This document shows positions 8,018 to 16,602 of a stretch of 28,351 bases of DNA, one piece after another (the stretch's first letter is position 1; each line of letters begins with the position of its first letter). Under the pieces are notes generated by a model. The model was not told the origin of the DNA. It was given only the letters and a program-made list of their open reading frames with translations, and searched no databases. The position numbers were made by a program, and so were the translations under genes. Source of the stretch: a virus; IMG/VR virus record IMGVR_UViG_3300027782_000016, positions 1 through 28,351 of that record; one strand, given 5' to 3'.

Positions 8018-9178
8018 ATGGCAGATAAAGTACAAGGTAATAATATGATTCTTTATTGGCAAAATCCCAATGGACAATTCTATTTAAACGGAGGAGTGTC
8101 AAAAGGCACAATAGGTGGTAATTCATACTATCAATTAAGTTCTACTGAAAATGTAGGTGCTAGTGCTGACTTTTCTGCCACAGGAGACAATGTTTTAGCT
8201 AGGTTTATCACGGATGTAAATAAGCCTAATATGACTACTATTCCTGCTGGAACTTGGACTTTTAGTTCTTATGTTTCAATTACATTTAGTTTAACTTATT
8301 CCCCAGCTTTCTATTTTGTGGTTTCTAAGTACAACGGAACTACATTTACAACTATTGCAACAAGTTCTAGCACAATATTAACTTCAACAAATAAGACTTT
8401 ATATACTACGTCATTGACATTCCCAGCTACTTCACTTGATGCAACTGATAGAATAGTAGTAACTGTTTACACTCAAAACGTAGGTGCAAGAGATATTACT
8501 TTATACACTCAGGGAAGTAATGTGGCTAAGGTAACGACTACAATGCCAACCGATATTCCTTTTGCTTGTTCTACAAATTGTTCTTTCTCGGTTAATGTAG
8601 ATCAAAAAGAGGTAACAAGTCAAACAAGTGCTTGGTATAGAGAGTTTAAGAATGACATAGCTAACTGGAGTGTAAACTGCGATGGCTTAATAACTTTGGA
8701 TAATTACGGATATTTATACCTATTACAAACGCAACAAAATAGAACACAAATAGCAATTAAATTTGCTATTGACAATGGGGTAAATGGCTTAGTAATAATA
8801 GCAGGAAATTGTAATCTTACGAGTTTACAAATAAATGCTCCTTATAAGGACATAGGCACTTATTCGGTTAGTTTACAAGGTTCTGGTCCTTATTCTACAA
8901 CAGGAACTTCAATAAATCAAAATGGTGTGATAGTAATAGCAAATGGTCAAGTGTATATGAAGTTTGCAACGGCAGCAGGAGGAGAGACTACTATTACTTG
9001 GGCAGATATGATAGGAAAGAGTTGTTTAGGTTTTACAAGAGGTGGAGTAGAGGTAAGAGAGATACTTACAACAGGAACTCCTACAAACGACCAGATTAAG
9101 TTTAATAGTGCGAGTGGGGTGGTTACTTTCGGTAGGGCATTAGAAGTAGATGAATTTATTAGAGGAATATTTCAATAA
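8018..9178 (+). CDS. Tail protein: tube-like domain with inserted adhesin domain
   Basis: This 386-residue protein appears to be a tail-tube-like fold split by an insertion. Residues 1-14 (MADKVQGNNMILYW) match the start of a tube-like protein, and residues about 179-293 resume it with PFACSTNCSFSVNVDQ, NDIANWSVNCDGLI and a strand ending SVSLQGSGPY, the pattern of TP901-1-type tail proteins. Residues about 20-178 are a beta-sandwich that is paralogous to residues 58-215 of the next protein (shared QGTIGG/KGTIGG, YxxYDGTTF-like, ATDRIVVTVY/ITDRLAIRIY segments). The C-terminus (RGGVEVREILTTGTP to FIRGIFQ) is a further small domain. It may be a tip or fibre-anchoring ring; function is inferred. 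Confidence 0.65.
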   Translation: MADKVQGNNMILYWQNPNGQFYLNGGVSKGTIGGNSYYQLSSTENVGASADFSATGDNVLARFITDVNKPNMTTIPAGTWTFSSYVSITFSLTYSPAFYFVVSKYNGTTFTTIATSSSTILTSTNKTLYTTSLTFPATSLDATDRIVVTVYTQNVGARDITLYTQGSNVAKVTTTMPTDIPFACSTNCSFSVNVDQKEVTSQTSAWYREFKNDIANWSVNCDGLITLDNYGYLYLLQTQQNRTQIAIKFAIDNGVNGLVIIAGNCNLTSLQINAPYKDIGTYSVSLQGSGPYSTTGTSINQNGVIVIANGQVYMKFATAAGGETTITWADMIGKSCLGFTRGGVEVREILTTGTPTNDQIKFNSASGVVTFGRALEVDEFIRGIFQ

Positions 9179-9183
9179 TTAAT

Positions 9184-12100
9184 ATGAGCAATCAATTACA
9201 AGTTACAGGAGCAGCAAAGATTAGGAACATACAAGGTCCAGTAGTGGCTAATAGTGGTGTAATAAGTGCCTTAAATGGTGCTGCTTCTCAATATGTTAGA
9301 GGAGATGGTACTTTAGCTGATTTCCCTACATCAACAGGTGGAGGTAGTTCGGTTTCTTATTATCTTAACTCAAGTGTAAGTCAAGGAACAATAGGTGGGG
9401 TTGCATATAGACAATTAAGTAAAGTTCCTATTAGTGGTGCTGGAACTGATATTACGGCTTCAAGTAATGGTTACATAGCAAGTTATTTAACTGATGCTAA
9501 TGATCCTTCTTTATTAGAAGTACCTGCTGGAAACTTTAATTGTGAGTTTTATTTTAGTGTAAACTCTAATGCTCATAATCCTTATGTTTATGCAGAACTT
9601 TACAAGTACGATGGAACAACTTTTACTTTATTAGGCTCAAATCAAGCTATACCAGAGTATTTAACTAATGGAACTACATTAAGTGCTTATTATTTTGCTA
9701 TTCCTGTGGCTATTGCTGCTTTGAATATTACAGATAGATTAGCAATTAGAATCTATGTAAATGTAGATGGTAGAACAGTTACTTTACATACTGAGAATAA
9801 TCATTTGTGTCAAGTAGTTACGACATTTTCTAAAGGATTAATTTCTTTAAATAGTTTAACAAGACAAAATCAATTCTTTCAGACAGGAACAAGTGGAAGT
9901 GATTTTAATATCTCAAGTTCAACTGCAACGCATACTTTTAATATTCCAGATGCAAGTGCAAGTGCAAGAGGATTGATTACAACAGGAATACAAACGATTG
10001 CAGGAAATAAAACATTTAGTGGTTTAAATATATTTACTGAAAATCTAAAATTAGATGGTAATGGATCAAATGCAGGAACTTTATTATTAAAAAATAATAC
10101 AACATTCCCAGTTGCTGCTGGTTATTCTGCTATAAATTCAAATGCTAATATAATAAATTTAACCACTTTTGTAAGTGCTTCAAAAACTGCTTCTTTGGAT
10201 TTAAGTAGTTTGTCAGATAATATACCAAGAACTTTTACATTTCCTAATGCAAGTGGCACAATAGCATTAACAAGTAATTTAAGTTCTTATGTGCCTTACA
10301 CAGGAGCAACAACAAATGTTAACTTAGGTAACAATAGTTTGTCATTAGGTACTGCTGGTACTGCTGGTTCATCTATTACTTTGTCAGGTACACTTAATGA
10401 TTATATTGTTGCTGCAACTGTAGGATGTCAGCTTAGACTTTTACCTGATAGATTAAAACTTATAGACAATCAATTTGGTGGTTCACTAAGTTTATATTTT
10501 AGAGCAACTGGATTAAATACTGGAATTGATAGATTAATAGCATTACCAAATGCAGATGGTACAGTAGCTTTAACAAGTGATATACCTAGCTTAGCTGGTT
10601 ATGTGCCTTATACTGGTGCAACTACAAATGTTAATTTAGGTGCTTTTGGAATAACTGCATCAGGTTTAGTAGTATCAAATAATTCTACATTTAATAGCAA
10701 TTTATTAATAAAAAAGGTAGGCTTAGAAGTAACAACCCCAACTTATGTTACACAATTTGCTGCATCTTCAGGCGTTGGTATTGGTTATTCTGATGGTACA
10801 GGTGGTGCAAACTTTATATTACAAACTGCTGCTATTTATGATTATACTTATCCAGCAGCCACAGGTACTTTAGCTTTATTAGAAAGTACTCAAACTTTTA
10901 GTGGTGATATAACTTTTTCAAATGATTTATTAGTTGATGGAGTTAGAGTTGGTAATGGTTCTGGTGGTTCAAATAATGCAAGATTTGGTGCTTTAAGTTA
11001 TATGTCTAATACAACAGGTTCATATAATACTGCAATAGGTACTTATACATTAAACGCAAATACAACAGGTTCATATAATACTGCACTTGGGAATTCTGCT
11101 TTATATAATAATACTACTGCTTCTAACAATACTGCAATTGGTGGTAATGCTTTAGCAAATAATACTACTTCTAGTAATAATACAGCAGTTGGTTTTGTTT
11201 CTTTAGGGCAAAATACAATTGGAACTCAAAATAGTGCTTTAGGTTCAAATTCTTTAACTCTAAATACAATAGGTAGTAATAATATTGCAATTGGTTATAC
11301 TTCTTTAAATGCAAATACAACTGGTAGTCAAAATACTTCAATTGGAGTTGCTGCTTTATCTTTACATACAACTGGTACTTATAATACTGCAATAGGATAT
11401 GGTGCAGGAGGTTCTATTACAACAGGTTCTAATAATACAATTGTAGGTTATTATGTTGGAACTGCTACAATGTCAAACAACATCGTCTTAGCAGATGGAG
11501 CAGGTAATGTTAAATACCAATGGGATGGTAGTTCAAATAATTTTGATGGTATTTTAAAATCATCTGGTGCATTATGGGTTAACACAAGTGCTGGTTCTCC
11601 AAATAGTATGATTATTTTAGCACAAGTAGCAGGAACACAACCTCCTACTTTAGGTAATTCAAGTATTGGTGTAAATACTACTGATTTTAGATTTACTGCA
11701 ACAACAACTTCTACTAACTTTAAAAGTTTTAGTTTTAGTACATCTACATTAACTAATAATTCTGTTAGGACTTATTCAATGCCTGATGCTTCAGGAACTT
11801 TAGCATTAACATCTGATATTTCAGGTTACCTTCCTTTAACAGGAGGTACTTTAACAGGAGGTTTATACATTAACCCTACTAATACAGGAGTTGTAGGATT
11901 AGATGTAGCAAGTAATACAACAAGATTTAGAAGTGATAATCTAGAAGGATTTAAAAGGCAATTAGAAATAACTATGGGTAGTGGTACTCTAGTGCAAATG
12001 GTTGCTAAGGGATTTGGTGGAAACTATGGTACTGATATGGCTTTTTATACTGCTACTACAAGTGGAGTAAATGGTACTCCAGCAATGTATATTACAGGAA

Positions 12101-13002
12101 CTAATAATAGAATAGGTGTAAAAACAGGAACTCCATCTTATGATTTAGATGTAAATGGTAGTGGAAGATTTGTAGGAACTTTAACAGCAGGTCTATCAAA
12201 TGGTAATATTAGATTAACTGGTTCATCAGATGGATTTGTTGGTTCAGGTGCTTCTGATGATACATTATATTTAACAGATTGGGTAACAGGAGCAAAAGGT
12301 TTAAAAATTTCACTTTCAACAGGTGCATCTAAATTTACAAGTAGGTTAACTATCAATGGACCAAATGATGATACAGATATAGCTTTACAAGTTCAAGCTC
12401 CAACTGGTTCTGGTAAATATATAATGTTTGGTAGAAATGGAGCTGGTTCAGCAGTAATGGCTATTTCAGCTGAAGGTCTTTTAAGTGCTGTTACTGGTGT
12501 ATTTACTGCAAGTAAAGCTGGAGAAGTAGTTCAAATTAATAATACTAGAAATAATGCTAGTGGTGATTATGGTATGGTTACTTCATTAGGTGCAAATGCT
12601 AATAACACATCAAGCTATCATTATATAGCAGCAACAGGTGGTGCAGATAAATTCTATGTATATGGTAACGGAACTATTTTAACTTTATCTGATAAAAGAT
12701 TAAAGAAAAATATTAATAAAGTAACTGATACCTATTTAGATAAAGTATTAGGATTAAATATAGTAACTTATAATTGGAATGACCAACAAGATGGTAGTGC
12801 ATTAGAATTTGGTATGATTGCACAAGAGGTAGAAGAATGTATCCCTGATATTGTAAATGAAAGTAGAAAGCAAAAAGATGGAGAAATATATAAAGGAATT
12901 CAAGTTTCAGTTTTGCCATATATACTTATTAAAGCAATTCAAGAGCAACAATATCAAATAGATGAATTAAAAACACAAATTCAAACATTATTAAGTAAAT
13001 AA
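9184..13002 (+). CDS. Tail fibre with 17-residue repeats and C-terminal S74 chaperone
   Basis: This 1272-residue protein is the likely receptor-binding fibre. Residues 58-215 repeat the adhesin-like domain of the preceding protein. Four copies of a P-x-A-x-GT-x-AL motif (for example FPNASGTIALTS) and two copies of YVPYTGATTNVNLG follow. Residues about 610-762 hold nine tandem 17-residue repeats of the type TTGSYNTAIGxxxLxxN, like the head repeats of YadA-type trimeric adhesins, predicting a trimeric beta-roll. The C-terminal 104 residues start SDKRLKKNI (Ser about 1169) and form an intramolecular chaperone of endosialidase (peptidase S74) that normally cleaves itself off after trimer folding. 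A short coiled coil ends the protein. Confidence 0.92.
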   Translation: MSNQLQVTGAAKIRNIQGPVVANSGVISALNGAASQYVRGDGTLADFPTSTGGGSSVSYYLNSSVSQGTIGGVAYRQLSKVPISGAGTDITASSNGYIASYLTDANDPSLLEVPAGNFNCEFYFSVNSNAHNPYVYAELYKYDGTTFTLLGSNQAIPEYLTNGTTLSAYYFAIPVAIAALNITDRLAIRIYVNVDGRTVTLHTENNHLCQVVTTFSKGLISLNSLTRQNQFFQTGTSGSDFNISSSTATHTFNIPDASASARGLITTGIQTIAGNKTFSGLNIFTENLKLDGNGSNAGTLLLKNNTTFPVAAGYSAINSNANIINLTTFVSASKTASLDLSSLSDNIPRTFTFPNASGTIALTSNLSSYVPYTGATTNVNLGNNSLSLGTAGTAGSSITLSGTLNDYIVAATVGCQLRLLPDRLKLIDNQFGGSLSLYFRATGLNTGIDRLIALPNADGTVALTSDIPSLAGYVPYTGATTNVNLGAFGITASGLVVSNNSTFNSNLLIKKVGLEVTTPTYVTQFAASSGVGIGYSDGTGGANFILQTAAIYDYTYPAATGTLALLESTQTFSGDITFSNDLLVDGVRVGNGSGGSNNARFGALSYMSNTTGSYNTAIGTYTLNANTTGSYNTALGNSALYNNTTASNNTAIGGNALANNTTSSNNTAVGFVSLGQNTIGTQNSALGSNSLTLNTIGSNNIAIGYTSLNANTTGSQNTSIGVAALSLHTTGTYNTAIGYGAGGSITTGSNNTIVGYYVGTATMSNNIVLADGAGNVKYQWDGSSNNFDGILKSSGALWVNTSAGSPNSMIILAQVAGTQPPTLGNSSIGVNTTDFRFTATTTSTNFKSFSFSTSTLTNNSVRTYSMPDASGTLALTSDISGYLPLTGGTLTGGLYINPTNTGVVGLDVASNTTRFRSDNLEGFKRQLEITMGSGTLVQMVAKGFGGNYGTDMAFYTATTSGVNGTPAMYITGTNNRIGVKTGTPSYDLDVNGSGRFVGTLTAGLSNGNIRLTGSSDGFVGSGASDDTLYLTDWVTGAKGLKISLSTGASKFTSRLTINGPNDDTDIALQVQAPTGSGKYIMFGRNGAGSAVMAISAEGLLSAVTGVFTASKAGEVVQINNTRNNASGDYGMVTSLGANANNTSSYHYIAATGGADKFYVYGNGTILTLSDKRLKKNINKVTDTYLDKVLGLNIVTYNWNDQQDGSALEFGMIAQEVEECIPDIVNESRKQKDGEIYKGIQVSVLPYILIKAIQEQQYQIDELKTQIQTLLSK
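11011..11469 (+). repeat. Nine tandem 51-bp units encoding 17-residue repeats
   Basis: The fibre gene holds nine consecutive in-frame units of 51 bp. The consensus is T-[TI]-G-S-x-N-T-A-[IVL]-G-x-x-x-L-x-x-N. The protein pattern is stricter than the DNA pattern, which indicates selection on the fold. Unequal recombination could change the copy number and so the fibre length. Confidence 0.88.
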
Positions 13003-13003
13003 T

Positions 13004-13309
13004 ATGAAAATAATACAACCTGTATCTATATGGTACAACGGCAAAATAGAATCAGCTACGCTATTTAACTTGACAAGTACAAGCGACAACTTAGTAGATA
13101 GTGCTATATTCTATTTCCAATTATATGTAAATCCTAATTTCCAAGTAGCAGACGGAAGTATAACAATGGCTGGGGTAGAATATGCAAGTTATTGTAGTAG
13201 TGCTGATTCAAACTCTTATGCTTACGAATGGGCAGCAACTCAACTAGGGTTAACAATCATAGGAGATTATGTTCCTCCAGTTACGGAAATTTCAAATGTA
13301 TCTGAATAA
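13004..13309 (+). CDS. Unknown protein after tail fibre
   Basis: This 101-residue protein starts 1 nt after the fibre stop and so is co-transcribed with it. It has no signal peptide or membrane segment. The sequence is beta-rich, with many Ser/Tyr/Asn, and includes QPVSIWYNGKIESATLFNLT and a central FYFQLYVNPNFQVADGSI. I do not recognise a family. A position directly behind the fibre suggests a fibre-associated part or assembly factor. Confidence 0.7.
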   Translation: MKIIQPVSIWYNGKIESATLFNLTSTSDNLVDSAIFYFQLYVNPNFQVADGSITMAGVEYASYCSSADSNSYAYEWAATQLGLTIIGDYVPPVTEISNVSE

Positions 13310-13321
13310 TACTTATATTTG
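13290..13321 (+). promoter_or_regulatory. Promoter candidate for lysis genes (TTTC-N20-TATATTTG)
   Basis: The -7 box TATATTTG (13314-13321) matches the consensus and lies 15 nt before ATG 13337. A TTTC 20 nt upstream (13290-13293) differs from the -33 consensus TTTG by one base. It would let the lysis block be transcribed separately from the fibre. Confidence 0.5.
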
Positions 13322-13336
13322 TAAAAAATCAATATT

Positions 13337-13483
13337 ATGATAACAATCAACGAGCAACAAATCAAAGAATTAGAAGCATTTATTAACACGATTCCTACTG
13401 CTTATGGCTTACCATTATTGCAGTTTTTAGGTAAATTGAATGCAGAACAAAATCCTCAAGTAGAGGAAGCAAAAGTGGACTAA
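13337..13483 (+). CDS. Small unknown protein (48 aa) before lysis genes
   Basis: The frame from ATG 13337 encodes 48 residues beginning MITINEQQIKELEAFINTIP and ending in an acidic tail. It is preceded by a good -7 box and its TAA overlaps the next ATG (TAATG at 13481-13485). It is soluble and helical, with no recognised domain. Short proteins of this type often precede holin/spanin genes in Bacteroidota phages, but the role is unknown. Confidence 0.65.
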   Translation: MITINEQQIKELEAFINTIPTAYGLPLLQFLGKLNAEQNPQVEEAKVD

Positions 13484-13698
13484 TGCAATCAGTAGTCATT
13501 TTTATAGCAGGACAAGCCATATTTATCCTTATTGGATTAGTAAGTATTTATGTTAAGGTTAGCCTTAAACTAAAAGAACTAGAAGTAAGGGTAAGTATGG
13601 TTGAGAAACAAGATGATATTATTGCTAAGAAACTTGACCAGATACAAGCTACTTTAAATGCCTTGTCTATTGATTTACAAAATAAACAAGACAGATAA
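13483..13698 (+). CDS. Small membrane protein with coiled coil (lysis region)
   Basis: This 71-residue protein has one N-terminal membrane segment (about residues 4-25, VVIFIAGQAIFILIGLVSIYV) and a C-terminal coiled coil (about 30-68, heptads around KLKELEVRVSMVEKQ). It is coupled to both neighbours by 1-nt TAATG overlaps. The layout recalls XhlA-like or Rz-like lysis accessories, but the order of parts (membrane, then coil) leaves holin accessory, i-spanin analogue or other membrane anchor open. Confidence 0.7.
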   Translation: MQSVVIFIAGQAIFILIGLVSIYVKVSLKLKELEVRVSMVEKQDDIIAKKLDQIQATLNALSIDLQNKQDR

Positions 13699-14234
13699 TG
13701 AGAGACATTGTAATTACTTTGGTGATTGCAGTAGTTCTTATCTTCATATTTAACGGAAGATACATCGGAAATGAGCCTACAATAGTAACGCATATCGATA
13801 CTATTTATAAGCACGACATAACGAAGAAATATATTAAAGGGGATTCTATCCCTTTTGTCGTTTTAGGTATTGATACGACCATTGTACACGATACTGTACG
13901 TATAGTTCAAGATTATGCGTACGTACGAGCATACTCGGACACGATTAAGATAGATTCAAGCACTTTTATTATTAACGATACCATCTCCAAAAATAGGGTT
14001 CAAAATAGGGGGTTTTACGCAGACATAAGTCAAAAAACGATAAAATTGGAAACCATTAGGACAATACCATCCAAAAATGAGCTTTATTGGGGTGTATTAG
14101 CCGATTTAAGGACATTTGACAATAAAGTGGGGATAGGAGTTGGCTTAGGATTTAAAGTGCCTAAAAAGGGCTTATTTACATTATCGGCTACTACTAATCA
14201 ATATTCAATCGGTTACTATGCGAAACTTTATTAA
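13698..14234 (+). CDS. Membrane-anchored periplasmic protein, spanin candidate
   Basis: This 178-residue protein has an N-terminal membrane segment (about residues 4-20, IVITLVIAVVLIFIFNG) followed by a probably periplasmic domain. The domain has recurring DT[IV] motifs (IDTIYKHD, IDTTIVHDTVRIV, SDTIKIDS, NDTISK) and a C-terminal strand-rich part ending YSIGYYAKLY that looks like outer-membrane or envelope-facing hairpins. Its position in the lysis block makes an envelope-bridging (spanin-like) role plausible. Base use is less AT-rich than its neighbours in the middle (many ACG and GTA/TAC). The next gene overlaps its end by 17 nt. Confidence 0.68.
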   Translation: MRDIVITLVIAVVLIFIFNGRYIGNEPTIVTHIDTIYKHDITKKYIKGDSIPFVVLGIDTTIVHDTVRIVQDYAYVRAYSDTIKIDSSTFIINDTISKNRVQNRGFYADISQKTIKLETIRTIPSKNELYWGVLADLRTFDNKVGIGVGLGFKVPKKGLFTLSATTNQYSIGYYAKLY

Positions 14235-14412
14235 AAATATGTTGGCAGATGAAAGAGGTTCAATCAGCCATAAAAGGATAATTGCGACAATTGGTGCTTT
14301 TATTCTATTTGGTACTTACTTATGGACTAAGGATGTAAAACTAGGAGAGTTGGTATTTTATTTGGTTTGTGCTTGTATGGGATTTGCTACAATAGATAAA
14401 TTTACAAAATGA
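14218..14412 (+). CDS. Putative holin (two membrane segments)
   Basis: This 64-residue protein has a charged N-terminus (MRNFIKNMLADERGSISHKR), two membrane segments (about residues 22-36, IIATIGAFILFGTYL, and 43-58, GELVFYLVCACMGFA) with a short loop between them, and a charged end. Size and topology fit a class II holin, which would permeabilise the inner membrane at the end of infection. It lies 61 nt upstream of the lysozyme start. Its stop overlaps the next ATG (ATGA at 14409-14412). Confidence 0.72.
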   Translation: MRNFIKNMLADERGSISHKRIIATIGAFILFGTYLWTKDVKLGELVFYLVCACMGFATIDKFTK

Positions 14413-14480
14413 AACAACAAACAATCTTAAAGGGTGCTATTATTCTTTGGGTTGTTTTACTAATATTATTTTTATGTTAA
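14409..14480 (+). CDS. 23-residue membrane peptide between holin and lysozyme
   Basis: The frame ATG 14409 to TAA 14480 encodes 23 residues: a short polar start (MKQQTILKG) and a single hydrophobic segment ending in Cys. It overlaps the holin stop as ATGA and the lysozyme start by 7 nt, so it bridges the two genes by coupled translation. It might be a holin modulator, or the peptide itself may not matter and translation may only couple lysozyme to holin. Confidence 0.5.
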   Translation: MKQQTILKGAIILWVVLLILFLC

Positions 14481-15079
14481 GTAAAAAAGCAATAGACCTA
14501 ATTATTCAATTTGAAGTTGGTGGTAGAGCATACTACGACAAGAAATTACAATCTCCTATTTGGGCAGGTGGCGAATCAGGTATCACAATAGGAATGGGTT
14601 ATGATGTTGGCTATGTAAACGAAAAGCAGTTCTTTCAAGACTGGGGGAATAAACTTACTCCTAACTTTTTAGAGCCATTAAGAAAGACTATTGGACTTAA
14701 GGGCATACAAGCTAAGCAAATGCTTAGAGGGGAATTATTACAAGTTAAAATCTCATACAATATTGCATACGAAGTATTCGTTAAGTGTTCGATACCTAAG
14801 TATTTTAAAATGACTAAGGCAATCTACCCAGAACTAGAAACGTTAAATGAGGACACTCAAGGTGCGTTGGTTTCTATGGTTTACAATAGAGGGAACAAAT
14901 TAGAAGGAGATTCAAGAGCTGAAATGAAAGCCATTGTTGAAATGGTTAAGAACAAGGATTATGAAGGAATAGCAGAGGAGATTGAAAAGAGTAAAAGACA
15001 TTGGGAACATAAAAATCTCGATGGGTTGGTAGTGAGAAGGGAAGCAGAGGCAGACTTGATTCGCGATTCGTTAGCATAA
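14474..15079 (+). CDS. Endolysin, T4/pesticin-type lysozyme
   Basis: This 201-residue enzyme probably hydrolyses the glycan strands of peptidoglycan (muramidase). The start ATG 14474 (MLSKKAIDLI) is preferred over a TTG at 14447, because the protein begins directly with the fold and overlaps the upstream peptide by 7 nt. Catalytic elements like those of T4 lysozyme are visible: Glu14 in IIQFEVGG, Asp22 in YYDKK and Thr38 in GITIGMGYD. A C-terminal helix region has LVSMVYNRGN and VVRREAEADLI, as in phage lysozymes. There is no signal peptide, so release depends on the holin. Confidence 0.88.
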   Translation: MLSKKAIDLIIQFEVGGRAYYDKKLQSPIWAGGESGITIGMGYDVGYVNEKQFFQDWGNKLTPNFLEPLRKTIGLKGIQAKQMLRGELLQVKISYNIAYEVFVKCSIPKYFKMTKAIYPELETLNEDTQGALVSMVYNRGNKLEGDSRAEMKAIVEMVKNKDYEGIAEEIEKSKRHWEHKNLDGLVVRREAEADLIRDSLA

Positions 15080-15095
15080 ACCAAAAACCTAAAAT

Positions 15096-16112
15096 ATGGC
15101 TGGAAGTAAAACAACAATGAGTGGTCAAATTGTACTTGACTACTTAGCAAAGTATCCTGCGTGGATGCCTAGCAATACATTAGCTACTTTAATCCTAAAA
15201 GAGAACAAGAATCATTTTACGGACAAAGAGAATATCCGTTATTTAATTCGCTATTATAGAGGCAAGACTGGTCCAGTCAAACAATCCGTAAACAATAAAG
15301 AATACTTAGAAAAGACTAAAAGAGGATGCAGTCATTTTGTTCAACCTGATACTTGGGCAGAGGAAAAGGTTGTATTTGATCTACCATTAGGCATTAAGAA
15401 AATGGGATTTATTAGTGATATTCAAGTACCATTCCACGACCCTAAGGCTATTGATGTTTGCTTTGACTACCTAAATAAGGAGGGGATTGATACTTTATTT
15501 ATCAATGGCGACTTAGTAGATTTCTACCAATTAAGCGACTTCCAAAAAGACCCAAGAGTAAGAAACTTTAGTGATGAATACGAAAGCATATTAGAGATGC
15601 TAGGATTTATTAGAAGATCATTCCCTGATTTAATTATTTATTACAATCTAGATGCAAATCACGAATTTCGCTACGAAAGATATATGAGGACAAAAGCACC
15701 AGAATTGTTAAGTTTGCAACTGTTCGAGTTAGAAGATTTGTTAAAGCTAAATGAATTTGGGATAAAGCCTCTAAAGAACTTAGATCACGTTAAATTTGGC
15801 AAGTTGCCAATAATACACGGAGATACTACTTTTAAAAGAGGAAGTGGTGTAAGCCCTGCTAAGACCCTTTACGATAGGGTTAAGCAATCGGCTATTGCAT
15901 CCCACGTTCATAGGACAAGCGAGTACACGACAAAGAACCAATTTGATGGCGAAATGTTTACTTGTTGGACTACTGGAATGCTAATGCATCCAAACGTTGA
16001 GTATTGTAAGCACGTAGACCAGTATAACGCAGGATTTGCTTTACTAGAGAAAGAGACAAACGGAGATTATAGAGTTCATAATAAGAGAATTACAAAAGGA
16101 AAAGTATTTTAA
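15096..16112 (+). CDS. Calcineurin-like metallophosphoesterase
   Basis: This 338-residue protein has the full metal-binding pattern of metallophosphoesterases: SDIQVPFH (residues 107-114), NGDLVDF (137-143), NHE in DANHE (186-190), IIHGD (239-243) and SHVHR (269-273). The usual GNHE is DANHE here. Residues 1-100 form an N-terminal extension with helices and basic residues, perhaps DNA-binding. The substrate is unknown; phage members have been linked to nucleic acid or nucleotide phosphoester cleavage. It lies 16 nt after lysozyme in the late unit. Confidence 0.88.
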   Translation: MAGSKTTMSGQIVLDYLAKYPAWMPSNTLATLILKENKNHFTDKENIRYLIRYYRGKTGPVKQSVNNKEYLEKTKRGCSHFVQPDTWAEEKVVFDLPLGIKKMGFISDIQVPFHDPKAIDVCFDYLNKEGIDTLFINGDLVDFYQLSDFQKDPRVRNFSDEYESILEMLGFIRRSFPDLIIYYNLDANHEFRYERYMRTKAPELLSLQLFELEDLLKLNEFGIKPLKNLDHVKFGKLPIIHGDTTFKRGSGVSPAKTLYDRVKQSAIASHVHRTSEYTTKNQFDGEMFTCWTTGMLMHPNVEYCKHVDQYNAGFALLEKETNGDYRVHNKRITKGKVF

Positions 16113-16122
16113 ATAATAAACT

Positions 16123-16308
16123 ATGAAGATGCCTAAGAATTGGAATAAACTGAATTTAAGCGAACAGGAAGTTTGGTTAGTAAAGAAGTATCAGGAAATG
16201 GTTAGCGAAGTAGAATCAGTTTCTAAGATGTTAGCCAAGATAAGAGGTGGCAATAGAATCGTAGTAAAGGAGATTGAAAGACCAGATGAAGCCTTACTTA
16301 AATCGTGA
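16123..16308 (+). CDS. Small helical unknown protein
   Basis: This 61-residue protein is charged and helical (NLSEQEVWLVKKYQEMVSEV), without membrane segment or cysteines. A second ATG at 16129 is equally possible. It overlaps the following gene by 4 nt (GTGA at 16305-16308), so the two are coupled. Its function is unknown. Confidence 0.62.
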   Translation: MKMPKNWNKLNLSEQEVWLVKKYQEMVSEVESVSKMLAKIRGGNRIVVKEIERPDEALLKS

Positions 16309-16574
16309 AAATAAAAATAATATATCGCAAACTTGGTAAGGAACAGGCTTATGGTATTTGTTCTAGCGATGGTATTATAGAGATTGATGAAAGGCTTAAA
16401 GGTCGCAAAATGCTTGAGGTATTATTACACGAACTAATGCACTATATTAACCCAATGGATGATGAAAAAACGATAATTCGCAAAAGTGTAACTTTGACTA
16501 AGGTCTTGTGGAAGGAAGGGTATCGCAAAATTGATGATACAATCGACTTGCCTTTACAGGATGGATCAATTTAG
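16305..16574 (+). CDS. Small HExxH zinc metalloprotease-like protein
   Basis: This 89-residue protein uses a GTG start overlapping the previous TGA. It contains LLHELMHYINP (residues about 40-50), the HExxH zinc site of metallopeptidases, preceded by a strand IIEIDERL, as in small SprT/ImmA-like proteases. At 89 residues it is a minimal version and a third zinc ligand is not certain. It is the last late gene; two terminators follow. Confidence 0.75.
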   Translation: MKIKIIYRKLGKEQAYGICSSDGIIEIDERLKGRKMLEVLLHELMHYINPMDDEKTIIRKSVTLTKVLWKEGYRKIDDTIDLPLQDGSI

Positions 16575-16602
16575 GTTGTTTTTTCTTGGTTCATATCAGG
16601 TT

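Noticed and set aside
11171-11392. Minus-strand frame opposite the fibre repeats
   Set aside because: It is a translation of the 51-bp repeats in the wrong frame (Tyr/Gln/Leu-rich periodic product).
11011-11469. Regular repeats resembling a CRISPR array
   Set aside because: Units are contiguous 51-bp in-frame protein repeats without unique spacers.
14447-14473. Upstream TTG start for the lysozyme
   Set aside because: It adds residues without family similarity and lies inside the small membrane peptide gene; ATG 14474 fits the fold start.
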